Shown piece by piece: positions 7,427-15,609 of a DNA stretch of 64,000 bases. Position 1 is the stretch's first letter. The number at the start of each line of letters is the position of its first letter. Origin of the DNA: Devosia sp. Leaf420 (GTDB taxonomy: Bacteria; Pseudomonadota; Alphaproteobacteria; Rhizobiales; Devosiaceae); assembly GCF_001425445.1 (NCBI RefSeq), contig NZ_LMQU01000011.1:452635-516634 (forward strand), in the 5' to 3' direction. Both the position numbers and the translations under genes were made by a program. The notes beneath the pieces are model-generated. The model was not told the DNA's origin. It was given only the letters and a program-made list of their open reading frames with translations, and ran no database searches.

Positions 7427-9049
7427 TCAGCTATGAAGCCCGGGTGCCTCGCGGCCGGTCGACGCGACATATTCGGTATAGCCACCGCCATAGACGTGCA
7501 CGCCTTCGGGCGTCAGCTCGAGCACACGATTGGAGAGCGCGGCGAGGAAATGGCGATCGTGGCTGACGAAGAGCATGGTGCCTTCGTAATTACTCAGCGC
7601 CGTTATCAGCATTTCCTTGGTCGCGATATCGAGGTGGTTGGTCGGCTCGTCGAGCACCAGAAAATTCGGCGGATCGAACAGCATCATCGCCATGACGAGA
7701 CGCGCCTTTTCGCCGCCCGAGAGCACGCGGCACTTCTTTTCGATATCGTCGCCTGAAAAGCCGAAGGCGCCGGCCAGCGCACGCAGCGGAGCCTGGCCTG
7801 CCTGTGGGAACGAATATTCGAGCTGGCCGAAGACGGTCAGGTCGCCATCGAGCACATCCATGGCGTGCTGGGCAAAATAGGCCATCTTCACCGACGGACC
7901 GCGCGAGACCGAACCGTCATCGGGATCGGTGGTGCCGGTAACGAGTTTCAGCAGCGTCGACTTCCCCGCGCCGTTGATCCCCATGATCGCCCAGCGTTCG
8001 CGCCGACGAACGTGGAAATCGAGCCCGTCATAAATCGAGCGCGAGCCATAGCTTTTCGACACGCCCTTCAGAAGCGCCACGTCTTCACCCGAGCGGGGCG
8101 CTGGGCGAAATTCGAAATCGACGGTCTGGCGCCGCTTGGGCGGCTCGACACGGTCGATCTTGTCGAGCTTTTTCACCCGGCTCTGCACCTGCGCCGCATG
8201 GCTGGCGCGCGCCTTGAAGCGCGCGATGAAATCGAGCTCCTTGGCCAGCATGGCCTGCTGCCGCTCGAACTGGGCCTGCTGGTTCTTCTCGGCCAGCGCC
8301 CGCTGCTGCTGATAAAATTCGTAATTGCCCGAATAAGTCGTCAGCGCGCCCGCATCGATCTCGACGATCTTGGTGCAGATCCGGTTCATGAATTCGCGGT
8401 CGTGCGAGGTCATGAAGAGGGCGCCTTGGTAATTCTGCAGAAACTCTTCGAGCCAGATCAGGCTTTCGAGATCGAGGTGGTTCGAGGGTTCGTCGAGCAG
8501 CAGCGCATCGGGACGCATGAGAAGGATTTTGGCAAGCGCCACGCGCATCTTCCAGCCGCCCGAAAGCGCGCCGACATCGCCATCCATCATTTCCTGCGAA
8601 AAGCCGAGGCCATCCAACACTTCGCGCGCGCGCCCATCGAGCGAATAACCATCAAGTTCTTCGAACTGATGCTGGATTTCCCCATAGCGCTCGATGATGG
8701 CGTCCATCTCGTCAGCCTTATCGGGATCGCCCATATCGGCTTCGAGGGCGCGCATTTCCCTGACGATTTCACTGACCGGGCCGGCGCCATCCATGACGGC
8801 CGCAACAGCGCTGACGCCGCTCATTTCGCCGACATCCTGGCTGAAATAGCCGATGGTCGTGCCGCGCTCGACCGAAACCTGGCCCTCATCGGGCTGCTCT
8901 TCGCCGGTGATCATGCGGAAAAGCGTCGTCTTGCCCGCGCCATTGGGCCCGACGAGACCGATCTTCTCGCCCTTGAGCAGCGTTGCCGACGCCTCGATGA
9001 AGACGATCTGCTTGCCGTTCTGCTTGCCGATGCTTTCGAGGCGGATCAT
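7427..9049 (-). CDS. ABC-F family ATPase (EttA/YbiT/Uup type)
   Basis: A 540-residue protein with two ABC cassettes and no membrane helices, the hallmark of ABC-F proteins that act on ribosomes. Cassette 1 has Walker A GPNGAGKTT (about 34), signature LSGGWKMR and Walker B LLLDEPSNHLDL. A charged linker follows (ARASHAAQVQSRVKKLDKI). Cassette 2 has GINGAGKST (about 352), LSGGEKAR and LVLDEPTNHLDI. The protein lacks the C-terminal coiled-coil extension of Uup, which favours the YbiT-like branch. A palindromic repeat lies just upstream. Confidence 0.92.
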   Translation of the reverse strand: MIRLESIGKQNGKQIVFIEASATLLKGEKIGLVGPNGAGKTTLFRMITGEEQPDEGQVSVERGTTIGYFSQDVGEMSGVSAVAAVMDGAGPVSEIVREMRALEADMGDPDKADEMDAIIERYGEIQHQFEELDGYSLDGRAREVLDGLGFSQEMMDGDVGALSGGWKMRVALAKILLMRPDALLLDEPSNHLDLESLIWLEEFLQNYQGALFMTSHDREFMNRICTKIVEIDAGALTTYSGNYEFYQQQRALAEKNQQAQFERQQAMLAKELDFIARFKARASHAAQVQSRVKKLDKIDRVEPPKRRQTVDFEFRPAPRSGEDVALLKGVSKSYGSRSIYDGLDFHVRRRERWAIMGINGAGKSTLLKLVTGTTDPDDGSVSRGPSVKMAYFAQHAMDVLDGDLTVFGQLEYSFPQAGQAPLRALAGAFGFSGDDIEKKCRVLSGGEKARLVMAMMLFDPPNFLVLDEPTNHLDIATKEMLITALSNYEGTMLFVSHDRHFLAALSNRVLELTPEGVHVYGGGYTEYVASTGREAPGLHS

Positions 9050-9072
9050 GTTTTTGGGCCCTTGAAAATACA

Positions 9073-9202
9073 GTAGTCCTCATCCTGAGGTGCTTGCCGG
9101 AGGCAAGCCTCGAAGGACGAGGGTGTGGTTCAAGGAGCGCGTGCCGCGTCCTCGTGGTTCGAGGCTACGCTGCGCTCCGCACCTCACCATGAGGACGACT
9201 AT
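9073..9202. repeat. intergenic palindromic element
   Basis: Outer arms at 9073-9093 (GTAGTCCTCATCCTGAGGTG) and about 9179-9199 are complementary at roughly 18 of 21 positions. Inner arms carry GCCTCGAAGGACGAGG and its partner with CGTGGTTCGAGG. The whole segment folds into one long hairpin. It lies downstream of the NtrC-like gene and upstream of the ABC-F gene. Elements of this shape are common between genes in Hyphomicrobiales. Confidence 0.75.
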
Positions 9203-9289
9203 GCGTTACGATTTAGGGCGGTCTCTAAAGAACGGGGGCGTTATGCGCAAGGCGGCGTTTTGCAACGCGGCCTTGCAGCGCTTTCCCGC

Positions 9290-10774
9290 CTAAGCCGCGT
9301 CGCTGATCAGCCCCTCGGCCATGCCGTATTCGTGCAGCTTGCGGTAAAGCGTCGAGCGGCCGATCCCCAGCGCCCTTGCGACCCGCGACATGCGGCCGCC
9401 GTGATAGTCGATGGCAAAGGCGATAGCCTCGCGCTCGATATCGCCAAGCGCGCGCAGATCCCCCGCTGAACTGAGGAAGCGATCCTGCATCGGCTCGATT
9501 TCTGGCTCAGGCCGCGGCCGAGCCGGAGCGGTATCGATATGAATGGGCGCCGCCAAGACCGGGGCGCGCTCGGTCGCGCGATACGCCTCATCGCGGCCGG
9601 CAGCTTGCGCGAGAATCTGCGGAAAATCCTCGGGCTCAAGGAAAGCTGAGTCAGCGAGCACGATCGCGCGATAAATGGCGTTTTCGAGCTGGCGGACATT
9701 GCCCGGCCAATCGTAGGACGCGAGCAAATCAAGCGCCTTGGGCGTCACGCCGACGACGCGCTTGCCGGCTTCCGCCGAAAGGCGAGCGACGAAATGCGTC
9801 GTAAGATTTTGCAGGTCTTCCATACGCTCGCGCAACGGCGGCACATAGATCGGGAAAACATTGAGCCGGTAAAACAGGTCCTCGCGGAATTCGCCCGATT
9901 TGGCGAGGTTGAGGAGACGCCGATTGGTGGCCGATATCACCCGCACATTGACACGCTCTGACCGCGCCGCGCCGACCGGTTCGATCTCGCCCTCCTGCAA
10001 GGCGCGGAGCAGTTTGACCTGCGTTTCGAGCGGCAATTCGCCCACTTCATCGAGGAACAGCGTCCCGCCATGGGCTTCGGCAAATTTGCCCGTCTGGTCG
10101 GCAATGGCGCCGGTAAAGGCCCCCTTCTTGTGCCCGAAGAGCATGGATTCAACGAGATTGGGCGGGATGGCGCCGCAATTGACGGTGACGAACGGTTTTC
10201 CCGCCCGATCGGACATGCCCTGAATGATGCGCGCGACCATTTCCTTGCCGACGCCGGTTTCGCCCTCGATGAGCACCGGGATCGGGCTTTTCGCCGCCTT
10301 GCCCGAAAGCGTCAGCACGCGGGCCATGGCCGGCGCCGTCGCGATCATGTCCGATTGGGTCAGCGTGCCACTGCGCTTGGCCGTGTCGGAGCGGATAGCC
10401 GCTTCGAGCGTATCGAGCTTCATCGCATTGCGCAGCGAGATGATAAGGCGCTCGGGCGAAACGGGTTTGACGAAATAGTCGGCGGCGCCCTGGCGCATGG
10501 CCGAGATGACAGTTTCGAGCGAGGCATTGGCCGTCTGGATGATCACCGGCGTGGTGAGTCCCTCGGCCCGCATCACCGACATGACCCCCATGCCGTCGAG
10601 ATCGGGCATGACCAGATCGAGGATCATCGCGCCGATCTTGCGATCGTCGCGCAGAATAGCGAGGGCTTGCTCGCCCCCCGTCGCCGTCAATGGCTTGAAG
10701 CCGGCTCGATTGGCAATTTCGGCAGTAAGCCGGAGTTGGACCGGATCGTCATCGACCACAAGAACGCGCGTCAT
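9290..10774 (-). CDS. NtrC-family sigma-54-dependent response regulator
   Basis: A 494-residue activator. Residues 1-115 form a receiver domain (VLVVDDDP, phospho-acceptor in LDLVMPDLDG, lysine in DYFVKP). The AAA+ core follows, with Walker A GETGVGKE, an intact GAFTGA loop for contacting sigma-54, and Walker B TLFLDEVGELP. The C-terminal Fis-type helix-turn-helix is MSRVARALGIGRSTLYRKLH. It should activate sigma-54 promoters after phosphorylation, but no histidine kinase gene adjoins it, so its partner and targets are unknown. The ATG at 10774 begins at the conserved receiver strand; an open upstream stretch of 21 codons is not conserved in character. Confidence 0.93.
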   Translation of the reverse strand: MTRVLVVDDDPVQLRLTAEIANRAGFKPLTATGGEQALAILRDDRKIGAMILDLVMPDLDGMGVMSVMRAEGLTTPVIIQTANASLETVISAMRQGAADYFVKPVSPERLIISLRNAMKLDTLEAAIRSDTAKRSGTLTQSDMIATAPAMARVLTLSGKAAKSPIPVLIEGETGVGKEMVARIIQGMSDRAGKPFVTVNCGAIPPNLVESMLFGHKKGAFTGAIADQTGKFAEAHGGTLFLDEVGELPLETQVKLLRALQEGEIEPVGAARSERVNVRVISATNRRLLNLAKSGEFREDLFYRLNVFPIYVPPLRERMEDLQNLTTHFVARLSAEAGKRVVGVTPKALDLLASYDWPGNVRQLENAIYRAIVLADSAFLEPEDFPQILAQAAGRDEAYRATERAPVLAAPIHIDTAPARPRPEPEIEPMQDRFLSSAGDLRALGDIEREAIAFAIDYHGGRMSRVARALGIGRSTLYRKLHEYGMAEGLISDAA

Positions 10775-10930
10775 GCCTATCCCAAAGCTGATTGCGGGCA
10801 AAAGGCACGAATCGTGTGTGCCGTTTTGGGAAGACAATGAAGAAACGGCCTTAAGAGGGTGTTAATCCTAAATATTTCGGCTTCGCTTTTGCTGGCGCCA
10901 ACCATCGCGAAGGCGTTGCCATGCCCAAAT

Positions 10931-10958
10931 AAAAAGGGCCGCGGAAAATCCGTGACCC
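10931..10958 (-). terminator. Rho-independent terminator of the YdcH-like gene
   Basis: On the minus strand a 10-bp stem (10936-10945 with 10949-10958, containing G-U pairs) and a 3-base loop is followed by TTTTTAT. It lies 34 bases after the stop of the minus-strand small gene. Confidence 0.8.
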
Positions 10959-10991
10959 TCAGAATTCAGTGATAGATGGTCGTCCGACCGA

Positions 10992-11165
10992 TTAGTGCTG
11001 CGCTTCGGAATAACGCGACAATTCGTCTTTTACTTCGAGCTTTTTTCGCTTCAGCGTGGAAACCATCAGGTCGTTATATTGGCGATTCTGCATCTCTGCC
11101 TGAATCTGCCGGTCCAGTTCCTGGTGGCGCCGCTCCAGCGCTGCGATGTGGCCTTCAGTAGTCAT
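10992..11165 (-). CDS. YdcH family small protein (DUF465)
   Basis: A 57-residue helical hairpin protein. The family hallmark is a first helix with the HQELDRQI type of sequence and a second with LKRKKLEVKDEL, both seen here. The function of the family is unknown. I chose the ATG at 11165 because AAGGAG sits six bases before it; an ATG 18 bases upstream lies inside the ribosome-binding region. It is divergent from a second protein of the same family and ends before a clear terminator. Confidence 0.85.
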   Translation of the reverse strand: MTTEGHIAALERRHQELDRQIQAEMQNRQYNDLMVSTLKRKKLEVKDELSRYSEAQH

Positions 11166-11312
11166 AGACAACTCCTTAGACATCGTGGACGAGGACCATG
11201 GTCACAAATCTTTCATGGTTTGTCGAGCACAGATGGGCAGCTCATCGAAATCAGATGCAAAACAAAGTGTGATGCGTTAACCAAAGGTGAGTGGGAGCAG
11301 GGTTTTCCGGTC

Positions 11313-11528
11313 ATGCTGCAGCTCAGCAAGGAACAAGAGGCCCAACTCGGGCTGGAACTGGCGACAAAGCGGCAGGAGCATGCGGATCTTGACGCGGCGA
11401 TCCACACGCTGACGCAGTCGCAATTTTCCGACAAAATGCTCGTGCAGCGGCTCAAGAAGCGCAAATTGGCGCTGAAAGACCGCATTACCCAGCTCGAAAA
11501 CATTTTACTGCCCGATATCATCGCCTGA
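11313..11528 (+). CDS. YdcH-like small protein (DUF465), divergent paralogue
   Basis: A 71-residue, almost entirely helical protein. Its second helix, RLKKRKLALKDRITQLE, parallels LKRKKLEVKDELSR of the neighbouring minus-strand gene, so the two are probably paralogues sharing one 147-bp promoter region. The start is the only sensible in-frame ATG, and the ribosome-binding site is poor (AGG about 12 bases upstream). Function unknown. Confidence 0.75.
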   Translation: MLQLSKEQEAQLGLELATKRQEHADLDAAIHTLTQSQFSDKMLVQRLKKRKLALKDRITQLENILLPDIIA

Positions 11529-11554
11529 AAAGTCGCTGAGCGCCCCTCCCCGGC

Positions 11555-11583
11555 TTGAGCGGTCCCCGATTTTGAGCTAGATG
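11555..11583 (+). promoter_or_regulatory. predicted sigma-70 promoter of purEK
   Basis: TTGAGC at 11555-11560, a 17-base spacer and TAGATG at 11578-11583 lie 33 bases upstream of the purE ATG. Confidence 0.5.
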
Positions 11584-11616
11584 CGGTTTTTGCGGAGCGG
11601 CAGGGGAGACACCGCC

Positions 11617-12108
11617 ATGCTCAAGCCACCTGTGGCCATCGTCATGGGCAGTCAATCGGACTGGCCGACCATGCGTCTTGCCGCCGAAACACTCGAATCC
11701 CTTGAAATCGAATATGAGGCTCGGATCGTCTCGGCGCATCGGACGCCCGAGCGCTTGGTGGATTTTGCCACCAATGCCCGCGCCGAAGGCATCAAGATCA
11801 TCATCGCTGGGGCTGGCGGCGCCGCGCATCTGCCGGGCATGATCGCCGCGATGACACCGCTGCCCGTCTTCGGCGTGCCGGTGCGCTCCAAAGCACTCAG
11901 CGGGCTCGATAGCCTTTATTCCATCGTGCAGATGCCCGGCGGCATTCCCGTCGGCACGCTCGCCATCGGCGAGCCGGGCGCGATCAATGCCGCCCTTTTG
12001 GCTGCGGCCGTTCTGGCCCTCAATGATGACGAATTGGCCGACCGGCTCGACGCGCATCGCGAACGGCAGGCGAAGGCCGTGCCGCATTTCCCCTCCGATC
12101 TCGAGTAA
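11617..12108 (+). CDS. purE: N5-carboxyaminoimidazole ribonucleotide mutase
   Basis: Catalyses the rearrangement of N5-CAIR to CAIR in purine synthesis. The 163-residue protein has the class I PurE motifs: MGSQSDW near the N-terminus, SAHRTPE, and the [11 protein letters not shown] and [11 protein letters not shown] loops. The length is normal. The ATG at 11617 is preceded by GGGGAGA; an in-frame ATG 36 bases upstream is not conserved in character. purK starts six bases after the stop, so the pair is one operon in which PurK makes the substrate for PurE. Confidence 0.97.
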   Translation: MLKPPVAIVMGSQSDWPTMRLAAETLESLEIEYEARIVSAHRTPERLVDFATNARAEGIKIIIAGAGGAAHLPGMIAAMTPLPVFGVPVRSKALSGLDSLYSIVQMPGGIPVGTLAIGEPGAINAALLAAAVLALNDDELADRLDAHRERQAKAVPHFPSDLE

Positions 12109-12113
12109 AACTC

Positions 12114-13202
12114 TTGGCAGACACTTTTGCGGCGCTGCGCCCCGGCGCCACCATCGGCATTTTGGGCGGTGGCCAGTTGGGCCGGATGCTGGCCCTCGCG
12201 GCAGCAAAGCTTGGGCTCAAGAGCCACATCTATTGCCCCGATCCGCAAAGCCCCGCCTTTGACGTGACTCCACTGAAGACCGTCGCGGCATATGATGATG
12301 CATCTGCGCTGCGGGCCTTCGCGGCAGAGGTCGATGTCATCACCTATGAATTTGAGAATGTGCCGGCAGCGACGGCCGAAATTCTCGCAAGTTTGAAGCC
12401 GCTTCGGCCAGGCGCCAACGCCCTGGCGATCTCGCAGGATCGTTTGGCCGAGAAGAGCTTTCTGGCCTCGAAGAATATTCCGGTCGCGCCCTATCGCGCG
12501 GTTCATTCGCTCGATGAGCTCAATAACGCGATCTCGGCGATTGGCCTTCCCGCGGTTCTGAAGACGACGCGACTTGGCTATGACGGCAAGGGGCAGCGCG
12601 TGCTGCGGGCGCCGGAAGACGCCGCATCGGCCTTTGCCGATTTAAAGCCGCATCCGCTGGTGCTCGAAGGTTTTGTGGATTTCGAAAAGGAAATCTCCGT
12701 CGTCGTAGCCCGCGGCGCGGATGGCACCGTGCGGGCGTTCGATTCAGCCGAAAATGTCCATCGCGACCATATTCTCTTCACCTCGACGGTTCCAGCCGAG
12801 ATTGCGCCGGGCATTGCCAAACATGCGGCCATGCTCGCCAAGGTCATCGTCGTTGCGCTCGATTATGTCGGGGTGCTTGGCGTCGAATTTTTCGTCGTCG
12901 GCGGCGAGCGCCCGAGCCTCGTCGTCAACGAGATCGCACCCCGCGTCCATAATTCCGGCCACTGGACTGAAGCAGTGTGCCTCACCGACCAGTTCGAACA
13001 GCACATCCGCGCCGTTGCCGGCTGGCCGCTCGGCGATCCGCAGCGCTATGCCGATGTGGTCATGCAGAACCTGATCGGCGACGAGGTCGATATTGTCCCC
13101 GGCGGCATCGATGGCGATACCCAACCCCACCTCTACGGCAAAACTGAAGCACGGCCGGGTCGAAAGATGGGTCACATCAATCGGATCGTGCGGGCGAACT
13201 AG
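12114..13202 (+). CDS. purK: 5-(carboxyamino)imidazole ribonucleotide synthase
   Basis: ATP-grasp enzyme that carboxylates AIR to N5-CAIR using bicarbonate. The 362-residue protein begins with the nucleotide-fold motif IGILGGGQLGRML, has KTTRLGYDGKGQ in the ATP-binding region and ends the core with EIAPRVHNSGHWT, all PurK signatures. The start is a TTG at 12114, five bases after the purE stop, with GAG about eight bases before it, consistent with coupled translation. The gene converges on a hydrolase across a long palindromic hairpin. Confidence 0.96.
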   Translation: MADTFAALRPGATIGILGGGQLGRMLALAAAKLGLKSHIYCPDPQSPAFDVTPLKTVAAYDDASALRAFAAEVDVITYEFENVPAATAEILASLKPLRPGANALAISQDRLAEKSFLASKNIPVAPYRAVHSLDELNNAISAIGLPAVLKTTRLGYDGKGQRVLRAPEDAASAFADLKPHPLVLEGFVDFEKEISVVVARGADGTVRAFDSAENVHRDHILFTSTVPAEIAPGIAKHAAMLAKVIVVALDYVGVLGVEFFVVGGERPSLVVNEIAPRVHNSGHWTEAVCLTDQFEQHIRAVAGWPLGDPQRYADVVMQNLIGDEVDIVPGGIDGDTQPHLYGKTEARPGRKMGHINRIVRAN

Positions 13203-13293
13203 TTTTCATCACGCTTTTCGCGGAGGGTTTTCTAACCGCCAGCGAAACGCGTCGCTCCTATCCTTGTCCTCGAAGACCTCCCACCCACTGCAC

Positions 13294-13378
13294 TTCCCTC
13301 GGGCTTGACCCGAGGGCCAGTGCGGGAGCCACAAACATTCAGACGTGGGGGAGTGGCCCTCGGGTCAAGCCCAAGGGA
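13294..13378. repeat. palindromic hairpin between purK and a convergent hydrolase
   Basis: About 27-base arms at 13294-13320 and 13352-13378, complementary apart from one or two positions, surround a loop of about 30 bases. The core reads CGGGCTTGACCCGAGGGCCA. Position between convergent genes suggests transcription termination from both sides. No transposase is present. Confidence 0.75.
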
Positions 13379-13435
13379 AGCCCGGTGGGAACTAGACGCC
13401 TCGGAGGCAGACTATCCCCTCAGGAACGGTAAAAA

Positions 13436-14128
13436 CTACCGCGCCAACCATTCGCGCATAGCGGTCGCCACCGCCTGTGGCGCTTCGAGCGTCGGGATGT
13501 GGCCGGCATTGGCAAAAATGGCGAGCTTGGCCTCTGGGATCATCGCCGCCATTTCCTCTGACAGTTCAGGCGGGATCAGCTTGTCCTCGGCCCCGACGCC
13601 GACCAAGGTCGGCACCGCAATTTGCCCGAGGAACGGCCGGGAATCGATCCGGGTCATGATCGCGTTTTGCTGGCGCAGATAGACTTCGGACTCGACGCGC
13701 AGCGTCATCGCATGGACCGCTTCGGCGATGGCGCTATCGAGATGGATCGGCGCCAATAGGTTCGGCAGGCCCATGCGGGAGACGAGCGCCGACTTGCCTT
13801 GGCGGACGAGTTCCATTTCGGTCCGGCGTGCGGTCTTGCGCTCTTCGCTATCGGGCCGCGCATTGGTATCGAGTAGGGCGAGATGGGTCACGCGCTCGGG
13901 CGCCTGACGGATGATCTCGAGAACCACATAGCCGCCCATCGAAAGCCCCGCGAGGGCAAAGCGCGGCGGCGCCGCGGCAAGGATCCGCGCAGCCATTCCA
14001 GCAACGCTATCGTCGCGCGAAACGTCGGCCACCACCGGCGCCACGCGCTCGTCGAGACGCTCGATCACGGCATGCCAGAGATAGGCATCGCAGCGAAGGC
14101 CGGGGACGAGGACGAGCGGCTGGAACAT
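13436..14128 (-). CDS. alpha/beta hydrolase
   Basis: A 230-residue cytoplasmic serine hydrolase. The nucleophile elbow is GLSMGG (about residue 80), the acid is in GAEDKLIPP and the histidine in AGHIPTLEAPQ close to the C-terminus. Overall it resembles the small MhpC/BioH-like hydrolases, whose substrates vary widely, so no substrate is proposed. It starts at the ATG at 14128, preceded by GGGAGA, and stands alone between purK and the divergent rpsU. Confidence 0.85.
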   Translation of the reverse strand: MFQPLVLVPGLRCDAYLWHAVIERLDERVAPVVADVSRDDSVAGMAARILAAAPPRFALAGLSMGGYVVLEIIRQAPERVTHLALLDTNARPDSEERKTARRTEMELVRQGKSALVSRMGLPNLLAPIHLDSAIAEAVHAMTLRVESEVYLRQQNAIMTRIDSRPFLGQIAVPTLVGVGAEDKLIPPELSEEMAAMIPEAKLAIFANAGHIPTLEAPQAVATAMREWLAR

Positions 14129-14257
14129 GGTGGTCTCCCTAAGTCAGGCAAGACGTAGAATGCCGGCTTGCTGCGAGCAAGACAGTGATGGCGCTCGCGT
14201 TGGTTGAGCGCAGGAGTCTTGAGCCAGTTTTGGGCGGTATTCCGGCGGCTTTTACAG

Positions 14258-14286
14258 TGGACAGAGCCGCAATCTTACTCTATAGA
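14258..14286 (+). promoter_or_regulatory. predicted sigma-70 promoter of rpsU
   Basis: TGGACA at 14258-14263, a 17-base spacer and TATAGA at 14281-14286. The site lies 100 bases upstream of the rpsU start, leaving a leader of about 95 bases. Confidence 0.5.
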
Positions 14287-14386
14287 CCCCGCCACGGTGA
14301 CCGGCGCTGCTGGTCGGCGACGTGGCTCTGCGGCTCCGGCGCTTCCATCCTAGCACATTGCCAAGTTTTGAAGGGGCAGTTGACCT

Positions 14387-14614
14387 TTGCAAGTAGTCGT
14401 TCGCGATAATAACGTTGACCAGGCGCTGCGCGCCCTGAAGAAGAAGCTGCAGCGCGAAGGCGTCTTCCGCGAAATGAAGCTGCGCAACTATTACGAGAAG
14501 CCCTCTGAAAAGAAGGCTCGCCAGAAGGCCGAGGCCGTCCGTCGCGCCCGCAAGCTGGCTCGCAAGCGCGCACAGCGCGAAGGCTTGATTGCAGCGCCAC
14601 CGGCGCGCAACTAG
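14387..14614 (+). CDS. rpsU: 30S ribosomal protein S21 (copy 1)
   Basis: A 75-residue basic protein of the small ribosomal subunit, needed for base pairing of the 16S 3' end with mRNA. It opens with [20 protein letters not shown] and ends in an Arg/Lys-rich tail, the standard alphaproteobacterial S21. The start codon is TTG at 14387, with GGGG about ten bases upstream; no other start fits. A second S21 gene lies at 29856-30110 in the opposite orientation, and the two share an exact 32-base stretch. A strong terminator follows. Confidence 0.95.
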   Translation: MQVVVRDNNVDQALRALKKKLQREGVFREMKLRNYYEKPSEKKARQKAEAVRRARKLARKRAQREGLIAAPPARN

Positions 14615-14641
14615 GTTTTGCGAACAGTCTGAATTTGAAAG

Positions 14642-14666
14642 CGCCGCCCTTCGGGGTGGCGTTTTT
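14642..14666 (+). terminator. Rho-independent terminator of rpsU copy 1
   Basis: CGCCGCCC at 14642-14649, TTCG loop, GGGTGGCG at 14654-14661, then TTTTTGTTTT. It begins 28 bases after the rpsU stop. Confidence 0.9.
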
Positions 14667-14841
14667 GTTTTGGCGCCAGGATTTCGCACAGGCAGCGGGC
14701 GAGCCGACTTGTCCCCTGCCCTAACAAACCCCTTCACAAAAGCATAAAACCTTCAGCGTTAACCTTATTCCTTACCCCGTCGTTAAGACCTTCGGACGAT
14801 TTTGGGCCTTGATGTTAAGGCTCATTTTCGACGAGGCCCGA

Positions 14842-15522
14842 ATGAAACGCTCAGCCATTGTGATGTCAGCCCTTCTGACGCTTACCGCGTCTGCGAGCGC
14901 AGCCGACCTGGGCTGGAACGGCGGCGGCGCCCCCGCTACGTCCACCATGTTTTCCTCCACGTCCGTTGCGGATTGGAACGGCTTTTATGCCGGCGTAAAC
15001 GGCGGCTACCTCTGGGGCAATACTACCACCAGCCCCGCGATCAACAATACCAACAATAACAGCTCCGGCTGGACCGCCGGCGGCCAGCTCGGCTTCAACA
15101 TGGATATGGGCGGCTTCGTCGTCGGCGCTGAAGCCGATCTGCAGTGGGCCAACCTTGCCTATAGCGAGCCACTCGGCAATGGCAGCACGTTCGAGAGCAA
15201 GCTCGATATGTTCGGCACCGCCCGCGCTCGCGCCGGTGGCACTTTCGGTCAGGTCATGCCCTTCGTGACCCTCGGCGCCGCCTTCGGTCGCGGCACGTCC
15301 CAGGTCCTCAATGGTGGCGTCACCACCTCCCAGAACGCCACCCATTTCGGCTGGACCGCCGGTGTCGGTATCGAGGCCAAGGCCACCGACAATCTCTCGG
15401 TCAAGGCCGAGTACCTCTATGTCGATCTCGGCAACCAGACCTATAACGGTCTCCCCGGCGGCAGCCGCGAAATCGGCCAGCGCTTCAGCGTCATCCGCGC
15501 CGGTGTCAATTACGCGTTCTAA
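14842..15522 (+). CDS. outer-membrane beta-barrel protein (Omp25/Omp31-like)
   Basis: A 226-residue protein with a clear signal peptide (residues 1 to about 22, cleavage after SASA before ADLG). The mature part has alternating hydrophobic strands, repeated small-residue turns and a C-terminal aromatic ending GVNYAF, the signal for the barrel assembly machinery. WNGFYAGVNGGYLWG and WTAGVGIEAKATDNLSVKAE are typical of the small eight-stranded barrels of Brucella Omp25/31 and relatives. The ATG at 14842 is preceded by GAGG; an in-frame ATG upstream would spoil the signal peptide. It is probably monocistronic. Confidence 0.9.
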   Translation: MKRSAIVMSALLTLTASASAADLGWNGGGAPATSTMFSSTSVADWNGFYAGVNGGYLWGNTTTSPAINNTNNNSSGWTAGGQLGFNMDMGGFVVGAEADLQWANLAYSEPLGNGSTFESKLDMFGTARARAGGTFGQVMPFVTLGAAFGRGTSQVLNGGVTTSQNATHFGWTAGVGIEAKATDNLSVKAEYLYVDLGNQTYNGLPGGSREIGQRFSVIRAGVNYAF

Positions 15523-15609
15523 TCGCGCTTAACCGCGCGTCGATGTTAACGGAATGCTAACAGAACAAGGCTCGCAGATAGCACTGCGGGCCTTATCTGT
15601 TTTAGTCCC

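Noticed and set aside
7865..9076. 403-codon plus-strand frame opposite the ABC-F gene
   Set aside because: Antisense mirror of two intact ABC cassettes.
13305..13682. 125-codon plus-strand frame starting in the palindromic hairpin
   Set aside because: Its first part is repeat DNA and the rest is antisense to the hydrolase gene.
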